Source: Clostridiales bacterium Firm_16 (GTDB lineage: Bacteria > Bacillota > Clostridia > Saccharofermentanales > Saccharofermentanaceae). From it: a stretch of DNA of 64,000 nucleotides. The notes beneath the pieces were generated by a model. The model made no database searches. It saw nothing but the letters and a program-made list of their open reading frames with translations, and had not been told where the DNA came from. This document shows, piece by piece, positions 37,429 to 48,359 of the stretch (positions are counted from its first letter, which is position 1; each line of letters starts with the position of its first letter). The stretch is taken from the NCBI GenBank assembly GCA_001604185.1, contig LVAV01000110.1, positions 62,001-126,000 of the forward strand. Direction: 5' to 3'. A program made the position numbers and the translations under genes.

Positions 37429-40035
37429 ATGAAGAAATTCAGACCTGGTTCTTTTCCTGGTCCGTCTCGTGTTATGGTAGTGATGTTACTGAGCTCTCTG
37501 ATTCTGCTCGGGACATCATATTTTTTTATTCAGGCACAAACTACGGCGAAAGAAGATGAACTATCTATCAGTGACTTTGCTGACGAAGATTTAATCGCCA
37601 GCTGGGAAAAAGGTGATGGGGAGTATATGCTCCCTGCAGATACCGGATCGAAAGTTACATTGCATGGTTTCGACGATCCGAATGATCCAATCTGCGATGA
37701 CTGCGGCCTTGTCCGCTTGCTGCAGATAGCTGATCTTGAGGCTCCGGTTACCGGATCTTCTCTTGATAAAGCCATCACGCTCTCTGCATCTAAAGGAGTT
37801 TCGAGCTCCGTTTCTTGGTCTCCAAGTGATTCTAAAGCCCAGGAGAATACCGCTTACACGGTAACAATCACATTTACACCAAAATCTGGCTATCATTTTG
37901 ATGCGAACACAACTGCAACGATCGACGGCGTTGCGGTTACTGCAACTCGCGTCAATTCTAGAATCACGGTTTCCAAGACTTTTGGAAAGACCGGACCTGC
38001 TCCGTCTGTTGTGACTTATGGTGACTGGGAATATGAACCGGCAACAGGAAAGATCACAAAGTACATCGGAACAAAGACAGAAGTGTCTGTTCCTACGAGA
38101 GTGAATGGAACGAAGATCACCGCAATCGGGGATCGTGCATTCTCAGGGAACACTACGATCACTTCCGTGACGATTCCGGGAGCAATTACTTCCGTCGGGG
38201 AGCGAGCGTTTGCCTACTGTACTGCTTTGCAGAAAGTCTCCTTCAATGATGGCTTGAAAGAACTTGGTAATTACGCGTTCGCTTCTTGCACGAGTCTTAA
38301 GGATGTTTCTTTCCCCGATTCGCTTACCAAGATTCCTTTCGCCGCTTTCTGGAAGTGCAGCGCGCTTAAGGACGTGACTTTCGGAAAGAACATCCAGACT
38401 CTTGCGGCAAGTTCCTTTGTGGAGTGCGGTTTGACGCATGTCTGCATGCCGAGTGATGTATTCGAAGCCGGCGTTAAGTCCGGTGCCTTTGATTCGAAAG
38501 TTACACTCCATCTTTATGATGATGATTCTGATCCGGCCTGCGATGACTGTGGTTATATCCGCTTCTTGAATGTGGCTGATCTGGATGCACCATCTACCGG
38601 AAAGCAGATGGATAAGTCTTTCTCCTTTGCGGCATCGAGCGTTGCCGGATCGTCCATTACCTGGTCACCTGCAGATCGTACTGCTAAGCCATCAACAGTT
38701 TATACAGTAACGATCACGTTCTCATCTAACTATGGTTATCATTTCGATGAGAAGACCACGGCCTCTATCAACGGAACATCTGTAGCAACAGAACTGGTAT
38801 CGGAAAGAAAGATCGTAGTGACTAAGACATATCCGTCTACTGCGGCTGCAACTCCGACGCCGACACCGACAAAGAAGGCAACACCTTCTCCGAAGAATAC
38901 ACCGTCTCCGAGACCGACCAAGGGTGCCAATACTCCGGCTCCGACAGTCAGTCCGACACCGACGAGAGTCCCGGATATTCCGATCGTTTCACCGACTGTT
39001 TCGCCGACTCCGACGAATACTCCGAGACCGACGCGTTCTCCGGTTCTCCCGACGATCACGCCGACCAATACACCTACACCGACTAATACACCTAAGCCGA
39101 CAAATACTCCGGTACCGACAGTAAGTCCGACACCTACAGCAACACCTGTACCGGGTAAGCCGACCCCGACTCTCGCTCCGGGTCAGCCTTCTCCGACACC
39201 GGCACCCGGTCAGCCGACGCCGACCGTAACTCCTGCTCCGGAACAACCGACACCGACTCCGGATCCGGAAGAAGAGTGGCCGACATTCGAAGATTTTGTT
39301 GAGCGTCTTTATACGATCGCACTGAATCGTGCATCTGAACCGGAAGGTAAGGAATTCTGGGTGAAGCAGGTAGTAGAAGAAGGATTTACCGGTGCAGATT
39401 GTGCCCGTTACTTCCTGCTGGAAGCTCCGGAATTCATGAACCGCGGCCTCAGTGATGATGCTTTCGTTGAAACTCTTTATATGACTTTCTTCGATCGCGA
39501 ATCCGAGCCGGAAGGAAAGGCCTTCTATCTTAAAGAACTGAAGAATGGTACACCTCGTACTAAGGTAGTGGAGTACTTCATTGAGTCAACCGAGTGGTGC
39601 AATGTCTGCGCTACCTACGGTGTTAAGTCCGGATCCTTGTATTACAAGGCAACGATTCCTTCACGGAATGCGTTGAAATTCGCAGAGCGCCTGTACACAT
39701 GCTGTCTGGGACGTGAAGCGGAGGAGGAAGGTCTGCAGTTCTGGGCACTCCGTCTGACCAATCTGGAGGAGTCCGGTTACAGTGCAGCCAAGGAGTTCTT
39801 CGAGAGTGATGAATTCGAAGGCTTCCACACGACCAATGAGGAATTCCTGGAACGTCTGTATCTCACATTCATGGATCGTGAATCAGACGAAGAGGGTATC
39901 AAATTCTGGCTGGAGCGCATGAAGGATGGTGAAAGCCGCAGTGGAGTCATCTATGACTTTGCCGATTCTCCTGAATTCCTGCAGATCTGCCGTTCCTACG
40001 GTATCGATACCGGTCTGGAAAAAGTAGAGGAATGA
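37429..40035 (+). CDS. BspA-like LRR/DUF4214 exported surface protein
   Basis: 868 residues from the ATG at 37429 (AAGG eight bases ahead); the in-frame TTG at 37384 is rejected. A membrane-anchoring or signal helix covers about 14-37 (VMVVMLLSSLILLGTSYFFI). Two copies of a roughly 110-residue module (DDPNDPICDDCG... and DDDSDPACDDCG..., each ending in TVTITF...GYHFD) flank a BspA-type leucine-rich region (GDRAFSGNTTITSVTIPG, ...YAFASCTSLKDVSFPDSL). Then a Thr/Pro linker (about 490-615) and four DUF4214-type units (FVERLY, FVETLY, FAERLY, FLERLY). The tail closely matches the protein ending at 2375. First of three exported proteins in a row; adhesion or polysaccharide binding is a guess from the domains. 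Confidence 0.85.
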   Translation: MKKFRPGSFPGPSRVMVVMLLSSLILLGTSYFFIQAQTTAKEDELSISDFADEDLIASWEKGDGEYMLPADTGSKVTLHGFDDPNDPICDDCGLVRLLQIADLEAPVTGSSLDKAITLSASKGVSSSVSWSPSDSKAQENTAYTVTITFTPKSGYHFDANTTATIDGVAVTATRVNSRITVSKTFGKTGPAPSVVTYGDWEYEPATGKITKYIGTKTEVSVPTRVNGTKITAIGDRAFSGNTTITSVTIPGAITSVGERAFAYCTALQKVSFNDGLKELGNYAFASCTSLKDVSFPDSLTKIPFAAFWKCSALKDVTFGKNIQTLAASSFVECGLTHVCMPSDVFEAGVKSGAFDSKVTLHLYDDDSDPACDDCGYIRFLNVADLDAPSTGKQMDKSFSFAASSVAGSSITWSPADRTAKPSTVYTVTITFSSNYGYHFDEKTTASINGTSVATELVSERKIVVTKTYPSTAAATPTPTPTKKATPSPKNTPSPRPTKGANTPAPTVSPTPTRVPDIPIVSPTVSPTPTNTPRPTRSPVLPTITPTNTPTPTNTPKPTNTPVPTVSPTPTATPVPGKPTPTLAPGQPSPTPAPGQPTPTVTPAPEQPTPTPDPEEEWPTFEDFVERLYTIALNRASEPEGKEFWVKQVVEEGFTGADCARYFLLEAPEFMNRGLSDDAFVETLYMTFFDRESEPEGKAFYLKELKNGTPRTKVVEYFIESTEWCNVCATYGVKSGSLYYKATIPSRNALKFAERLYTCCLGREAEEEGLQFWALRLTNLEESGYSAAKEFFESDEFEGFHTTNEEFLERLYLTFMDRESDEEGIKFWLERMKDGESRSGVIYDFADSPEFLQICRSYGIDTGLEKVEE

Positions 40036-40045
40036 GGCATGTAAT

Positions 40046-43000
40046 ATGCGATTGAGTGTTACTAGAAAAATCCAATACATTGCCTTATCTATGGTTCTGT
40101 CACTGGTGCTGTCTTTGCCATTCCTGGCGGAGACAGCCCGGGCAGCGGCCATGGACGTCACTTTGACTCATGAAGTCGAACTCTGCAATGATCTGGGCAT
40201 TACCTTCAGGGCTAAGATCAATGGAGTATCCGATCCTTCCAATGTATTCCTTCGTGTTAACCGCCAGGTGTATACCGGTTCGAATTATACCTGGGAAACA
40301 GAGGACATCATCGACTATGAGTTGAGTAACGGTATGTATGTTTTCCATTACTACGGTCTCGCTGTTACGGAAATGACAAATGTTGTACAAGCGACACTCT
40401 ATGCGGAGAAGAATGGTGCATCTTTCTACAGCGCTGTGGATGAATTCTCAGTGCAGTCTTACTGTACTGCGCTTCTCAGCAAATATGAATCCAGTAAGAT
40501 CCTGAAGGATCAGCTTCTTTGTACCACTTTGGTCGATATGCTGAACTTCGGTGCACTGGCGCAGCAGGTAATGAATGTCAATCCGAATAATCTGGCAAAT
40601 TCTAAGCTGACTTCCTCTCAGAAGAAACTGGCTTCGGAACTGCCATCCACCTTTACTTCTTGTGAAGCTTACAAGCAGCTTTATGGAAGTGTATGCTATG
40701 TGGATCACTACGAGATCGGACTTGGTGAGAATGGGACTGATTTTTCTGCATTTCTGCGATTCTCCGAAACTCCGGGTAATCAGGTGAATGTAGAAGTGAC
40801 CTATGAGTCTGTCGTAAGCGGCAGAAAGACGGTCAATGTTCCTTTCTCCAAGTTTGTATATGATATGCAGACCGGCCTATATAAAGTCGAACTGCCCATG
40901 ATCAAGGTGCCAAACTATAAAACACCGTTCCAGTTGGTCGTGAAGAAGGGAACAACTGCAATCAGTGGTACTCACACGTACAGTGTGGAAAGTTTGATGA
41001 AGGTCTATTCTGAGCATGTTGATGAGATGGCGCCGATCCTTTGGACAATGTGCCGCACATCTATTACCTGGGCGGAATCTGCAAAAGAGTATTTCAGTTG
41101 TCCGGCGAATGTGACACCGACTCCGACCAAGAAGCCGACAAACACGCCGACCAAGAAGCCGACGAATACGCCGACCAAGAAGCCGACGAATACACCGACA
41201 AATAAGCCGACGAACACGCCGACCAAAAAGCCGACGAACACGCCGACAAATAAGCCGACGAACACGCCGACCAAAAAGCCGACGAACACGCCGACTAAAA
41301 AGCCGACAAATACGCCGACCAAGAAACCAACGAACACGCCGACCAAAAAGCCGACGAATACGCCGACCAAGAAAGCGACGAATACACCGACGAACAAACC
41401 AACGAATACACCGACAAAGAAAACAACTCCTACTCCTACAGTAAGTGGATCGATATCCACATATAAAAACAGTAAGTATTCGAAGGACATGCCTCAGGCG
41501 GTGATCGTTATCCCTGCAAGTGCTTCTGCAGAAGAGAAGTATGCGGCAAATATGCTCCAGCTCTACATCAGCAGAGAGGATGGGTATAAACCGAGTATTA
41601 TTACTGACAGTACTTCGCAAGGATCCAAGGGATTCGAGATTTCTGTCGGTAAGACGAACCGTCCACATGGTACGGCAGCATACTCTTCTGATGGCTCTTA
41701 TTCCATCAAGTCCTATACAAATGGTATTTCCATCCTTGGTGTAGGACAGCGTGGAACCATCGATGGCGCTGCGAAGTTCCTTTCGGTGTGCGGTGGCTAT
41801 TTCTGGCTGTCGTTTGAAGACGGTTATCTTACTAACCAGACACACTTCAAGTATGACACGAACATCAGTATCGATTACAAGCGTCCGTTCATGTTTTCTG
41901 ATATCGATGTCTGCTATGGTAAATTCGCCGATGGTGAGAACCGTATGTTTACACTGGCGAACGGGCTGAACGGTTACTTTGCCAACGCGGTAACCAAGAA
42001 TCAGGCCGGTGGTCAGAACTGGTATCTTTATGATCCGGAAACATCTCACTATCCGGGTGACCTGCACGAAGGTCAGGTACACACATTGCTGAGTGAATAC
42101 TTTAGCAAGAATGATTTTAATCAGCATAAGGATTGGTTCTGCCTGTGGAAGGGTGAACGTGTGTTTAAGCAGGTTTGCCTCAGTAATAAGGAAGTGTGGG
42201 AGCACATCAAAGAGCATGTGTTTAAGATCCTGAAGGGTAATCAGTATGATCCGAAGGCTCCGATGCAGATCATTTGTCTCGGACAGGCAGATAACAGCTA
42301 TTACTGCCAGTGTGATGCATGTCAGACTTATAACATCAACCACGAGTTCCCGGATATTAATGGCGGCACTTGTGGCATGTATGAATCTGCCCATTATGTA
42401 GAACTCTGCAACTATATTTCTAAGGCGGTTAAAGATGCCGGATACAAGAACGTGTACATCGATATGCTGGCGTACACCTGGAACTACAGACCGCCGAAGA
42501 ATGTCAAGATCGACGATCATGTCATCGTACGCTTTGCAGCGATCAACCGTTGTTATGCACATGGCTGCAATGATTCGGAATGTGTACGCAATAATGAACA
42601 CGGCATCTTCCTCAATGAGTGGGCAAGACTCTGTAAAGAGGGTGGAGCAAATCTCTGGATCTGGGATTACAATGCGAACTGGTATTCAACTATCGCTCCG
42701 TATCCGAACATTGAAGCTCTGACACATGATATTGCTTACTATAAGTCTATCGGTGTGACCGGAATCTATCTGCAGAGTAACGACAGACACAGTGACTGCA
42801 ATACGGAGTTTGGTGATCTGAGAAACTATCTGGGTGCAGTGCTTCTGGAGAATCCGAATGCAGATGTACAGAAGGAAATCGATTTCTTCATGCAACAGTT
42901 CTATGGAGCCAGTGCACCATACATGAAGGAATATGTTCAGCTCATGGTCACACAGGCAAAGAATCACCAGTGTGGTGAGCATTATAAGGCGAATCCGTAT

Positions 43001-43465
43001 TATTTCCGTGACAAGATCATGGACTACGCGACAAGACCGATGATGCTGTTTGCTAATGATTATGGTACTTCATACATCTGGTATAACGGAAGAGAACAGC
43101 TAGTGGATGCTACCGAATTTATGGATGCACATAACCGCTTGCCGGATTCTTCAATCGCAAGGTGCAACAAACTATATGATCTTGCGATGGCAGCTGTGGC
43201 TAATGATCCGGAGCACCTGTACAAGACGGAACGAACGCTCCTGAGCTGGCGAATCGTCAAGTCGTGTCTCCGAGTAAATGAATTCGCTGATTCGTCGAAG
43301 TACATCGCAGAAAACAGGAAACTCTACGAAGATATTGTACAGAAATTCGGAACAGGTACATTCAGCTTGATCTATCGAGGTATCCCGGCAGATACCGACA
43401 CAATAATGGCGAGAAATCCAGGCGAATGGCCGATCGATCTCGTACCTCCCCAAGATGGGGAATAA
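40046..43465 (+). CDS. Exported DUF4838 glycoside hydrolase-like protein
   Basis: 1139 residues. A signal peptide is at about 9-36 (IALSMVLSLVLSLPFLAETARA). Residues about 37-355 are a module of unknown function shared with the next protein. A Thr/Lys/Pro linker of 13 eight-residue units (TKKPTNTP) covers about 358-465. A GH20-N-like domain follows (QAVIVIPASASAEEKYAANML... to GYFWLSF), then a DUF4838 domain to the end (CQCDACQTYN, NLWIWDYNANW). DUF4838 resembles alpha-glucuronidase/hexosaminidase folds, so a polysaccharide-degrading role is likely but the substrate is unknown. The ATG follows the previous stop by ten bases, with GAGG upstream. Confidence 0.82.
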   Translation: MRLSVTRKIQYIALSMVLSLVLSLPFLAETARAAAMDVTLTHEVELCNDLGITFRAKINGVSDPSNVFLRVNRQVYTGSNYTWETEDIIDYELSNGMYVFHYYGLAVTEMTNVVQATLYAEKNGASFYSAVDEFSVQSYCTALLSKYESSKILKDQLLCTTLVDMLNFGALAQQVMNVNPNNLANSKLTSSQKKLASELPSTFTSCEAYKQLYGSVCYVDHYEIGLGENGTDFSAFLRFSETPGNQVNVEVTYESVVSGRKTVNVPFSKFVYDMQTGLYKVELPMIKVPNYKTPFQLVVKKGTTAISGTHTYSVESLMKVYSEHVDEMAPILWTMCRTSITWAESAKEYFSCPANVTPTPTKKPTNTPTKKPTNTPTKKPTNTPTNKPTNTPTKKPTNTPTNKPTNTPTKKPTNTPTKKPTNTPTKKPTNTPTKKPTNTPTKKATNTPTNKPTNTPTKKTTPTPTVSGSISTYKNSKYSKDMPQAVIVIPASASAEEKYAANMLQLYISREDGYKPSIITDSTSQGSKGFEISVGKTNRPHGTAAYSSDGSYSIKSYTNGISILGVGQRGTIDGAAKFLSVCGGYFWLSFEDGYLTNQTHFKYDTNISIDYKRPFMFSDIDVCYGKFADGENRMFTLANGLNGYFANAVTKNQAGGQNWYLYDPETSHYPGDLHEGQVHTLLSEYFSKNDFNQHKDWFCLWKGERVFKQVCLSNKEVWEHIKEHVFKILKGNQYDPKAPMQIICLGQADNSYYCQCDACQTYNINHEFPDINGGTCGMYESAHYVELCNYISKAVKDAGYKNVYIDMLAYTWNYRPPKNVKIDDHVIVRFAAINRCYAHGCNDSECVRNNEHGIFLNEWARLCKEGGANLWIWDYNANWYSTIAPYPNIEALTHDIAYYKSIGVTGIYLQSNDRHSDCNTEFGDLRNYLGAVLLENPNADVQKEIDFFMQQFYGASAPYMKEYVQLMVTQAKNHQCGEHYKANPYYFRDKIMDYATRPMMLFANDYGTSYIWYNGREQLVDATEFMDAHNRLPDSSIARCNKLYDLAMAAVANDPEHLYKTERTLLSWRIVKSCLRVNEFADSSKYIAENRKLYEDIVQKFGTGTFSLIYRGIPADTDTIMARNPGEWPIDLVPPQDGE
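41116..41432 (+). repeat. 24-bp in-frame repeat array encoding a TKKPTNTP linker
   Basis: Thirteen imperfect units of 24 bases encode TKKPTNTP with TN for TK in three units. Synonymous third-base changes (CCGACC, CCGACA, CCGACG) vary between units. It is a coding linker, not a CRISPR array. Confidence 0.9.
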
Positions 43466-43500
43466 CAGAAAAGAACAAAGTAAAATATCTCCCGAAAGAG

Positions 43501-43531
43501 CGGCTGAGGTTAGTAGCCCTGACCTCAGCCG
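43501..43531 (+). other. Hairpin between surface-protein genes
   Basis: CGGCTGAGGT (43501-43510) pairs perfectly with ACCTCAGCCG (43522-43531) around an 11-base loop, 20 bases before GGAGGAA of the next gene. No T-run follows, so it is a transcript-internal structure, perhaps affecting stability or translation. Confidence 0.6.
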
Positions 43532-43563
43532 GACAGGGGAGATACCTGATGGAGGAATGAATA

Positions 43564-46500
43564 GTGATCAGGAAGATTAAACAAGCAATTAGAATCGCCG
43601 TGCTGATTCTGGCAATGGTGATGATGGTCATCGTTCTTACAGGACAGCAGCAACAATTGAATGCTGCCAATCCTCTTAACGTGACAGTCACACATGCTTG
43701 CTCTTTGCAGGGTAATATGGGTGTGTTGTTCAGTGTTAAACCCAGTTTGAATGAGACGTTTTCAGATGTGAAACTCCATGTTGAAAAACAGAAGTTCTAT
43801 GGTGAGTCTGCGGCTTATTCTTGGGAAAAGTACGACATTACCGACTACACGATCAAGGATGGAAATTATCTGTTCGCCTTCGATGGTGTAGATTCAGTAG
43901 AAATGAACAGTATTGTCAGAGCGACTTTCTATGCTAATAAGGGTGCCGCTCAATACTATAGTGAAACAGATGAGTTTACGGTATCTGAATATGTATACGG
44001 TGTCCTGAAGGACCATCAGTACGGAAAGACTGAGAAAGACAAGTTGCTTCGTACTTTGTGTGTGGATCTTCTGAATTACGGAGCAGATGCTCAGACATTT
44101 TTCAAGATCAATACAGCTAATCTTCCGAACAGTTCTTTGACTGCAACACAGAAGGGATATGCTTCTGAATTGACTTCAGATTTCCAGTCCCGGTATTCAT
44201 TTACTGCTCGTACGGGAGCTACATGTTTTATCGATGGATTCTCACTGGGTGAAGGCTATTCTGCGGATATCAATGCTTTTGTGAGATTCGCAAATGTACC
44301 TACTGATGATACGGTTCTGGAGGTTACTTATAAATCTGTTTCTAAAGAGAACAAGAAAATAACTGTTCCGGTTAAGGACTTTACTTACGATAGTGCAAAC
44401 AGATATTACATAGCATGTATCCGCGGAGTGGCTTCTGCAGATTTCAGAGCACCTCTTTCAGTTAGAGTGAAAGTAGGTTCCACTGTGATCAGCGGAGAGT
44501 ATACGACAAGCGTAGAAACATGTATTAAAGATCTGTATGCTTATGGCGACAAATCACTCAATGCTATGCTCAGTCAGGCTATGGCATTAAGCAAATCAGC
44601 CGAGCTTTATTTTGGCTATGTTGAGCCTACAGCTACTCCGACACCGACAAATACGCCTACTCCGACAAAGAAACCGACAAATACACCGACGACGAAGCCG
44701 ACTCCGACTAAGAAGGTTACAAATACACCAACAACGAAGCCGACTCCGACTAAGAAGGTGACCAATACACCTACGCCGACGAAGAAGGCAACAAATACGC
44801 CTACTCCGACGAAGAAGGCGACCAATACACCAACAAAGAAGGCGACCAATACACCGACAAAGAAGGCAACGAATACACCAACACCGACAAAGAAGGCAAC
44901 GAATACGCCTACCAAAAAGCCTACACCGACGAAGAGCGTTACCAACACTCCGGTTCCGACGGCAATCCATCAGGATGGATATGTTACATATAGAGAGATG
45001 GGTGCAAAGGGCGACGGCGTGACGGATGACTATGATGCTATCGTTGCAACGCATGAATACGCGAATAAGAATAACCTTCGTGTAAAGGCTGATAAGGGTG
45101 CGACCTACTACATCGGGCATATGGATCCGAATAACAAGAAGGGTGCTGTTATCATGACAGATACCGATTGGACCGGAGCCACATTCAAGATCGATGACAA
45201 GAAGATCCCGTGGTATTACGAAGACGTTGAAGTGAAACAGAAAGACGGCTCGATCAAGATAGAAAAAGTCGTAAGAACGGATGAGGGAGACTGCTATCTC
45301 TTTACTGTTTCGTCGAGAACTCCGATGTCCCATGTATATCTTAACCCGGCTAATGGTACTTTGGGCTTGGATGCGAGATTCTCTTCCAGCACAGATGCAG
45401 CAGCAGCTAAGAATTTCCAGAATAAAACATTCTCTAAGAATACGACTTTGTTGGATGGACAGTTCCAGGAAACCGCTCTGTATGTATTAAGAACAAGCTC
45501 GAAATACAGATGGGCCAGAAACGGTTCCGCTACTTCTTCCGCTGAACCACGTGATCAAATGGAAGTCGTGATCGTAGATAAGTATGATGCGAACGATGCG
45601 AAGAACCATCCGAATAAGAGCCGCATCGACGAGTGCACACCTCTTCAGTGGGATTGGCAAGAGATCCATACCATAGATAAGTGGCCGGTTGACGAGACAC
45701 TGCTTACGATCACGGGTGGTACGTTCTATACAAACGTAAACAACTTGAATTCGCATACTTACCTGCACAGAGGAATCAATATTCAGCGTTCCAATGTATT
45801 GATGAAAGGTGTCAAGCATTATCTCGAGGGAGAACGTGGAGCAGACGGTCAGGTGAATGAAAGCTGCAAGTACACGTATCCTGCGCCGACTCAGCATCCT
45901 GTAACTTTCGAAAAAGTATATGAAGTATACTACCCGAGATGGGGTGCTCCGTATCAGGGCTTCTTCCGTCTGGATCATTGTGCGCATGTTACTCTGTCAG
46001 AGTGTGTTTTCTCGAATCACCTGCGTGTATATAACTATGGCGATCAGACAAACAGCACCGCACCATATGACTATTATGCGGAATACTGTGCGGATCTTGT
46101 GATTGACGCTTGTACATGTGCAGCAGATGAAGACGACGAGACCGGACCTGCTGATAGTACAGGTATCATGGACAGATCCAGATGGGGTACGACAGGAACT
46201 AATTTCTGCAAAAAGATCACAGTACAAAATAATAGCTCGATTAGTAGAATCGACGCACACAAGGGTACGTATGATCTGACAGTTGTGAATTCCACAATTG
46301 GCGCATGGGGAATTGCTGCAGTTGGTTTTGGTGATTTGTATGTTGCAAACTCCACGATCAAGTCCAGAGAGTATCTTGTCAAACTCAGAACCGATTTCGG
46401 TAGTGCATGGTTTGGAGACATTACGATCAATAACTGTAGATGGGAAATCGGTACATATTATTCGGCAGCGCTCATTTTCGCACAATATCAGCCGACGTAT

Positions 46501-46944
46501 GACTATATGTATGACCTGATGTATGAAGACGGTTGGGAATACCACAGTATGCTGCCGGAGAATATCACTATAACCGGGCTGACGATCGATGCCAGCAAGG
46601 AGACGAGTGGTGTCTTTATGCGAGATGGTCTCCCGGTCTACACGACGCTTTTACCGCTTGTTAAAGTGCCTGGTATGGAAGATGTGAAGCCACCGGTATA
46701 TGTCCAGGTAGATGATGACTATTTCAAAAATCCGACGTTCTATAAATATCCGCTTCGCTGTACGAAGAACTTTACTCTTTCGGGTTTGACGATCATCAAG
46801 GCCAAGGGCGTGAAATATACTACGATGGATGTGATTCCGCAAAGACCGAGCAATAATAATCATAGTGAATACTATTTCAAGAAATTCAGTCCGAACATGA
46901 TACATTACAAAGAAGAACCAAAAATAATAGAATCGGCTAGTTAA
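43564..46944 (+). CDS. Exported beta-helix (pectate lyase/GH28-like) protein
   Basis: 1126 residues with a GTG start, GGAGGAA five bases ahead. The signal peptide is at about 5-38 ([18 protein letters not shown]). Residues about 39-355 repeat the unknown module of the preceding protein (paralogous pattern LNVTVTH, then AXRATFYA, then [12 protein letters not shown]). A Thr/Lys/Pro linker covers about 355-465. The C-terminal domain begins [19 protein letters not shown], the GAxGDGxxDDxxAI motif of Pectate_lyase_3/GH28 beta-helix proteins, and continues to the end in short repeating strands. Polysaccharide binding or cleavage is expected; catalytic residues could not be assigned. Confidence 0.82.
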   Translation: MIRKIKQAIRIAVLILAMVMMVIVLTGQQQQLNAANPLNVTVTHACSLQGNMGVLFSVKPSLNETFSDVKLHVEKQKFYGESAAYSWEKYDITDYTIKDGNYLFAFDGVDSVEMNSIVRATFYANKGAAQYYSETDEFTVSEYVYGVLKDHQYGKTEKDKLLRTLCVDLLNYGADAQTFFKINTANLPNSSLTATQKGYASELTSDFQSRYSFTARTGATCFIDGFSLGEGYSADINAFVRFANVPTDDTVLEVTYKSVSKENKKITVPVKDFTYDSANRYYIACIRGVASADFRAPLSVRVKVGSTVISGEYTTSVETCIKDLYAYGDKSLNAMLSQAMALSKSAELYFGYVEPTATPTPTNTPTPTKKPTNTPTTKPTPTKKVTNTPTTKPTPTKKVTNTPTPTKKATNTPTPTKKATNTPTKKATNTPTKKATNTPTPTKKATNTPTKKPTPTKSVTNTPVPTAIHQDGYVTYREMGAKGDGVTDDYDAIVATHEYANKNNLRVKADKGATYYIGHMDPNNKKGAVIMTDTDWTGATFKIDDKKIPWYYEDVEVKQKDGSIKIEKVVRTDEGDCYLFTVSSRTPMSHVYLNPANGTLGLDARFSSSTDAAAAKNFQNKTFSKNTTLLDGQFQETALYVLRTSSKYRWARNGSATSSAEPRDQMEVVIVDKYDANDAKNHPNKSRIDECTPLQWDWQEIHTIDKWPVDETLLTITGGTFYTNVNNLNSHTYLHRGINIQRSNVLMKGVKHYLEGERGADGQVNESCKYTYPAPTQHPVTFEKVYEVYYPRWGAPYQGFFRLDHCAHVTLSECVFSNHLRVYNYGDQTNSTAPYDYYAEYCADLVIDACTCAADEDDETGPADSTGIMDRSRWGTTGTNFCKKITVQNNSSISRIDAHKGTYDLTVVNSTIGAWGIAAVGFGDLYVANSTIKSREYLVKLRTDFGSAWFGDITINNCRWEIGTYYSAALIFAQYQPTYDYMYDLMYEDGWEYHSMLPENITITGLTIDASKETSGVFMRDGLPVYTTLLPLVKVPGMEDVKPPVYVQVDDDYFKNPTFYKYPLRCTKNFTLSGLTIIKAKGVKYTTMDVIPQRPSNNNHSEYYFKKFSPNMIHYKEEPKIIESAS

Positions 46945-47013
46945 GTCGTATGGAAGATATGTAAGGAACTCGCAAATTCATACGCGTTGTTCAAGACATA
47001 TAACGTCTCCCGT

Positions 47014-47050
47014 GAAAAGGACTGAGACCAGTGAGGTCTCAGTCCTTTTC
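47014..47050. terminator. Strong bidirectional terminator
   Basis: A perfect 16-bp stem, GAAAAGGACTGAGACC (47014-47029) with GGTCTCAGTCCTTTTC (47035-47050), around a 5-base loop. The T-runs are part of the stem on both strands. It separates the plus-strand surface genes from the minus-strand Tad locus. Confidence 0.9.
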
Positions 47051-47062
47051 CATTTGGTACAA

Positions 47063-48277
47063 TCATACGATTCCGTGAACATATTTAACTCGGAATTCTG
47101 CATCGCCGAATCCGAGAATGTCTCCGTCTTCGAGATAGACTTTCTCATTTTTCAGTAAACGTCTGCGATTAACAAACGTGCCGCTTTGAGAATTAAGATC
47201 CTGTACAAAGATGCCTGTGGCGTCCTTGATCAGACGCGCATGACGTAGGGATAAATGCTTATGCTCGATACTATAGTCGCATATATCTGAGTCCTCTCCG
47301 ATCAGAAACTCATTGGTCCAGAAGGTGAACCGTTTCCCGATTCCGTTCGAGTTGTTTCCCGGGGTAATTTCTTCAAAAAGAACAGGATGGATCAACAGTC
47401 CGGTGGAAGGATCCTCCCATTCGTTTTTAGTTTCATTTTGGGGAAAGAGCATCTGGGCATTCCGCGTTTTACGACGCTGCTCCTTGCTGGAAAATATTGC
47501 GTTTTTCGAGCGTTGGTTTTTCTTCGTAAACTGAAGCAGGGAACACAATGCGAAAACAGATGAAATAAGAAACAAAATCCATGGAGCAAAGCGAATCATA
47601 TTTTCTGCAAATACAGTCTCTATAACAACAGAGAAGAATGTAAATACAAAAAGGAATAATGCATAGACGATCGTTACCTTTAGAATAGAAGAAGGAATCC
47701 TTCGGGATGATTCCCAGAATCGCCTGGACAAAAAAGCAGTCGCTCCGTTCTCATCATCTTCTCGGAAAAAACGATACAGTTCCTCGGTTGAGTTGGACAG
47801 GATCCACTTTTTCTCGAAGGGAAGGCGTAATAGTTCGTCTATGGCGTTTTCATCGAAGTCGGAAAGCCGTGCACTGTGTCCGTTCAATTTGCTCCTGAGC
47901 GGAAGATAGATGCAGACCAGCTTTCTGGAGTAGAGATTATAGTACAGGTGTTCTTCCAGACAGCAGATTCCACTTAGTGGAAGAATATGGTTTAGTGATC
48001 GAATGAGTTCAGAAAGAAAATCCGTCAGAAGCTTTCTATAATGGGATCGGACATATTGCTTCGTTTTCCCTTTAAGTTCAGAGAGAGGCGCGCACCCTGT
48101 GATGTCTATTATCAGGTTATTCTCTGCACTGTTCAGATATACGGGAAGAAAGCAGTTGATGAGATCAGCCTGCAGAGTGGTAAGCGCGTGCAGACAGACC
48201 TCATCGTCTTCCAGAGGATGGATAATATAACGCTGTCCAAGTGGCCCTTTCTCATAGTAATGGTTTTCTGTACTCAT
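47063..48277 (-). CDS. DUF6382-like FHA-domain membrane protein of the Tad locus
   Basis: 404 residues. The N-terminal half (to about 185) matches the DUF6382 pattern found with FHA domains in clostridial Tad loci. Two transmembrane helices follow at about 199-250 (VTIVYALFLFVFTFFSVV and APWILFLISSVFALCSLL). The C-terminal FHA domain (about 315-400) has LIGEDSDICDYSI, SLRHARL and NSQSGTFVNRRRL, the conserved phosphothreonine-binding positions. It suggests phospho-dependent control of the pilus machine; the partner kinase is not in the window. AAGGAG precedes the ATG. Last gene of the minus-strand unit. Confidence 0.8.
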   Translation of the reverse strand: MSTENHYYEKGPLGQRYIIHPLEDDEVCLHALTTLQADLINCFLPVYLNSAENNLIIDITGCAPLSELKGKTKQYVRSHYRKLLTDFLSELIRSLNHILPLSGICCLEEHLYYNLYSRKLVCIYLPLRSKLNGHSARLSDFDENAIDELLRLPFEKKWILSNSTEELYRFFREDDENGATAFLSRRFWESSRRIPSSILKVTIVYALFLFVFTFFSVVIETVFAENMIRFAPWILFLISSVFALCSLLQFTKKNQRSKNAIFSSKEQRRKTRNAQMLFPQNETKNEWEDPSTGLLIHPVLFEEITPGNNSNGIGKRFTFWTNEFLIGEDSDICDYSIEHKHLSLRHARLIKDATGIFVQDLNSQSGTFVNRRRLLKNEKVYLEDGDILGFGDAEFRVKYVHGIV

Positions 48278-48309
48278 TTTCTGCTCCTTACGGTTTACTT
48301 GTCAGGAAG

Positions 48310-48349
48310 CTCTTTCCGGATACGGGGGAAGAGGAGAGACCGGAAAGAG
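48310..48349 (-). other. Intergenic hairpin after the pilin gene
   Basis: CTCTTTCCGG (48310-48319) and CCGGAAAGAG (48340-48349) form a perfect 10-bp stem with a 20-base loop, just downstream of the pilin stop. No T-run follows. Such a structure could stabilise the pilin transcript or partly block read-through into the FHA gene, giving high pilin expression. Confidence 0.5.
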
Positions 48350-48359
48350 ACTTTACGTT

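Noticed and set aside
41116-41432. Regular short repeats that look like a CRISPR array
   Set aside because: The unit is 24 bases, always in frame, with no spacers; it encodes the TKKPTNTP linker.
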